7,250 nucleotides of DNA from positions 1 to 7,250 of the forward strand of contig CAMBOZ010000059.1 of NCBI GenBank assembly GCA_945869505.1, written 5' to 3'. The notes below the pieces were generated by a model, which searched no databases, was not told where the DNA came from, and saw nothing but the letters and a program-made list of their open reading frames with translations. A program made the position numbers and the translations under genes. Below are positions 6,214-7,250 of this stretch, piece after piece. The number at the start of each line of letters is the position of its first letter. Within the stretch, counting starts at the first letter, position 1. Origin of the DNA: Bifidobacterium breve (GTDB taxonomy: Bacteria; Actinomycetota; Actinomycetes; Nanopelagicales; Nanopelagicaceae).

Positions 6214-7053
6214 CTTAAATACTGGTGCGCCTGCATCAGTGGCTAGCCACTTATCAGTAATCGCAGCCAATGTGCCATCAGCGGTTATTGCATCTACAGC
6301 GCCAGATACACATGCTGTGATCTTGCTGCCCTTTGCAAGCAAGAGACCAAATTGATCTCCAGAACCTGTTGAAGGTAGTTGGCCAACAATTAAGCCATCA
6401 GTTACTTCTACTCCTGAGAGATAGAAAGCTGTGGGCAGGTCAACGACAAGACCATCAATCTGACCATTCTTTAGCGCAGTAACGCCAGCAGCATTGTCAT
6501 TAAATACCTGTGGCTTAGCACCAATCTGGCTTTCAATAGCATCAAGTGATGTTGTACCGACTGCTGCACCTAGCTTTGCATCCTTTAGCTCTGCAAGTGA
6601 TGTCTTTCCGGCGATCTTGCTGCCCTTGTAAGAAACGATCGCTTGTGGTGCTGTGTAGTAAGGAGAAGAAAAATCAACTGCAGCCTTACGCTCTTCTGTG
6701 ATTGAGAATTGCTGCAAGTTAAAGTCGAAGTTCTTTTCACCTGGTGTCACAGCGCCATCAAATGTGGTGCGAACCCAGACAACTTCATCATTTGAAAATC
6801 CGAGTTGCTTGGCAACTGCGTAAGCAACTGCGCCTTCAAAGCCCTCACCAGACTCTGGCTTATCGTCGATAATCCAAGGATAGTAAGCAGGCTCGCCAGT
6901 TGCGATTGTTAGCTTGCCATCAGTAATAGTTGCAAGATCGGCCCTTTCGCAAGATGCTGATGCAACATCAGTTGATTCTGAACTAGAGCATGCGGTTAAT
7001 CCAAAAGCTAAAGCAAGTGATACTGCAAATATAAGAGTCTTCTTTTTCTGCAC
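6208..7053 (-). CDS. Extracellular solute-binding lipoprotein, family 3 (amino-acid-type ABC transporter)
   Basis: This 281-residue binding protein would capture the substrate outside the cell and deliver it to the permease. The N-terminus (VQKKKTLIFAVSLALAFG) is a signal peptide: basic start, hydrophobic core, then the lipobox LTAC at 19-22, so Cys22 is the lipidated residue. A Ser-rich linker follows. The mature domain has the family-3 signature around FSITEERKAAVDFSSPYY, with TGEPAYYPW near the start of the domain as a probable part of the ligand pocket. Two more cysteines, Cys35 and one in the ITACVSGA segment near the C-terminus, could form a disulfide. I chose the GTG at 7053-7051, with first residue Met, because AAAGGGAG sits five bases upstream. 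The longer ATG form from 7089 would add twelve residues ahead of the signal peptide and bury this Shine-Dalgarno. Ligand unknown: the family takes mainly polar amino acids. Confidence 0.92.
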   Translation of the reverse strand: MQKKKTLIFAVSLALAFGLTACSSSESTDVASASCERADLATITDGKLTIATGEPAYYPWIIDDKPESGEGFEGAVAYAVAKQLGFSNDEVVWVRTTFDGAVTPGEKNFDFNLQQFSITEERKAAVDFSSPYYTAPQAIVSYKGSKIAGKTSLAELKDAKLGAAVGTTSLDAIESQIGAKPQVFNDNAAGVTALKNGQIDGLVVDLPTAFYLSGVEVTDGLIVGQLPSTGSGDQFGLLLAKGSKITACVSGAVDAITADGTLAAITDKWLATDAGAPVFKP

Positions 7054-7058
7054 GATGT

Positions 7059-7066
7059 CTCCCTTT
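7059..7066 (-). promoter_or_regulatory. Ribosome binding site deciding the GTG start of the binding protein
   Basis: AAAGGGAG on the minus strand ends five bases before the GTG at 7053. It lies inside the alternative longer reading frame, which supports the shorter start that places the signal peptide at the true N-terminus. Confidence 0.7.
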
Positions 7067-7089
7067 CGTGGAGTTAGCAATACTCGCAA

Positions 7090-7118
7090 AGGCTATTAGC
7101 GCCGTTTATCTATGTCTA
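7090..7118 (-). promoter_or_regulatory. Candidate promoter of the transporter operon
   Basis: On the minus strand TAGACA (7118-7113) matches the -35 consensus TTGACA at five of six bases. After a 17-base spacer, TAGCCT (7095-7090) fits the TANNNT form of -10 elements common in actinobacteria. Transcription would start near 7083, giving a leader of about 30 bases before the GTG. The position, just downstream of the tRNA terminator, is where a promoter must be, but the -10 match to TATAAT is only three of six. Confidence 0.4.
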
Positions 7119-7134
7119 ATTGCGATTGATATGC

Positions 7135-7163
7135 AAAAAGACTGCTCAAGTTGAGCAGTCTTT
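7135..7163 (-). terminator. Rho-independent terminator of the tRNA-Tyr gene
   Basis: AAAGACTGCTCAA (7137-7149) and TTGAGCAGTCTTT (7151-7163) are perfect 13-base inverted copies separated by one base. On the minus strand the hairpin is followed by a continuous T-run (TCTTTTTG). It starts at the last A of the tRNA's CCA end, so there is essentially no spacer. On the plus strand only three Ts follow, so it should act mainly on the tRNA transcript and insulates the ABC operon from it. Confidence 0.88.
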
Positions 7164-7247
7164 GGTGGCGGGTGAAGGATTTGAACCTTCGAAGGCAGAG
7201 CCGGGGGATTTACAGTCCCCTCCCATTGGCCGCTCGGGCAACCCGCC
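7163..7247 (-). tRNA. tRNA-Tyr (anticodon GTA)
   Basis: The minus strand folds as a class II tRNA. The acceptor arm GGCGGGT (7247-7241) pairs with ACCCGCC (7173-7167), followed by discriminator A and an encoded CCA (7165-7163). The anticodon arm is GGGGA / TCCCC around the loop CTGTAAA, with anticodon GTA at 7213-7211. The long variable arm contains GGC-TCT-GCC, as expected for bacterial tRNA-Tyr, and the T-arm is GAAGG-TTCAAAT-CCTTC. The encoded CCA means no addition by nucleotidyltransferase is needed for first maturation. The gene is complete within the window. Confidence 0.96.
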
Positions 7248-7250
7248 AGG

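Noticed and set aside
7054..7089. Upstream ATG start of the binding protein at 7089
   Set aside because: It would place twelve polar residues before the signal peptide and cover the strong Shine-Dalgarno that serves the GTG at 7053.

Overview
The window is a compact block in which every gene lies on the minus strand, so transcription runs from high to low coordinates. Moderately AT-rich DNA, strong purine-rich ribosome binding sites, short or overlapping gene junctions, a GTG start and a probable lipoprotein suggest a streamlined free-living bacterium. The gene families fit a low-GC actinobacterium (for example the freshwater Nanopelagicales), but this is an impression from composition and protein flavour, not a proof.

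Layout, in the direction of transcription: (1) tRNA-Tyr(GTA) with an encoded CCA, followed at once by a rho-independent terminator (7135-7247). (2) A candidate promoter (7090-7118), then a three-gene family-3 (polar amino acid type) ABC importer: lipoprotein binding protein (6208-7053), permease (5287-6153) and ATPase (4541-5287). (3) After a 50-base gap with a strong Shine-Dalgarno and no visible terminator, a metabolic trio: methylthioribose-1-phosphate isomerase MtnA (3477-4490), a class II aldolase fused to a short-chain dehydrogenase (1510-3480), and a form IV RuBisCO-like protein (373-1470). (4) After a 13-base gap, the start of a FUSC-type membrane protein that runs off the left edge (1-359).

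The trio is the interesting part. MtnA isomerises 5-methylthioribose-1-phosphate, and related enzymes use 5-deoxyribose-1-phosphate. A class II aldolase can split the resulting 5-substituted ribulose-1-phosphate into dihydroxyacetone phosphate and an aldehyde (the 'DHAP shunt' known from other bacteria). The fused dehydrogenase could dispose of that aldehyde on the same polypeptide. The aldolase-dehydrogenase architecture is best known from L-rhamnose breakdown, but no rhamnose isomerase or kinase is present. The RuBisCO-like protein keeps the carbamylated-lysine region and phosphate-binding glycines but has lost several carboxylase residues, so it is not a CO2-fixing enzyme. Its reaction cannot be read from the sequence. 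My inference is a salvage or disposal pathway for by-products of S-adenosylmethionine chemistry (methylthioadenosine and/or 5'-deoxyadenosine), with the RuBisCO-like protein as its unassigned step. The nucleoside phosphorylase or kinase that would feed MtnA is not in this window.
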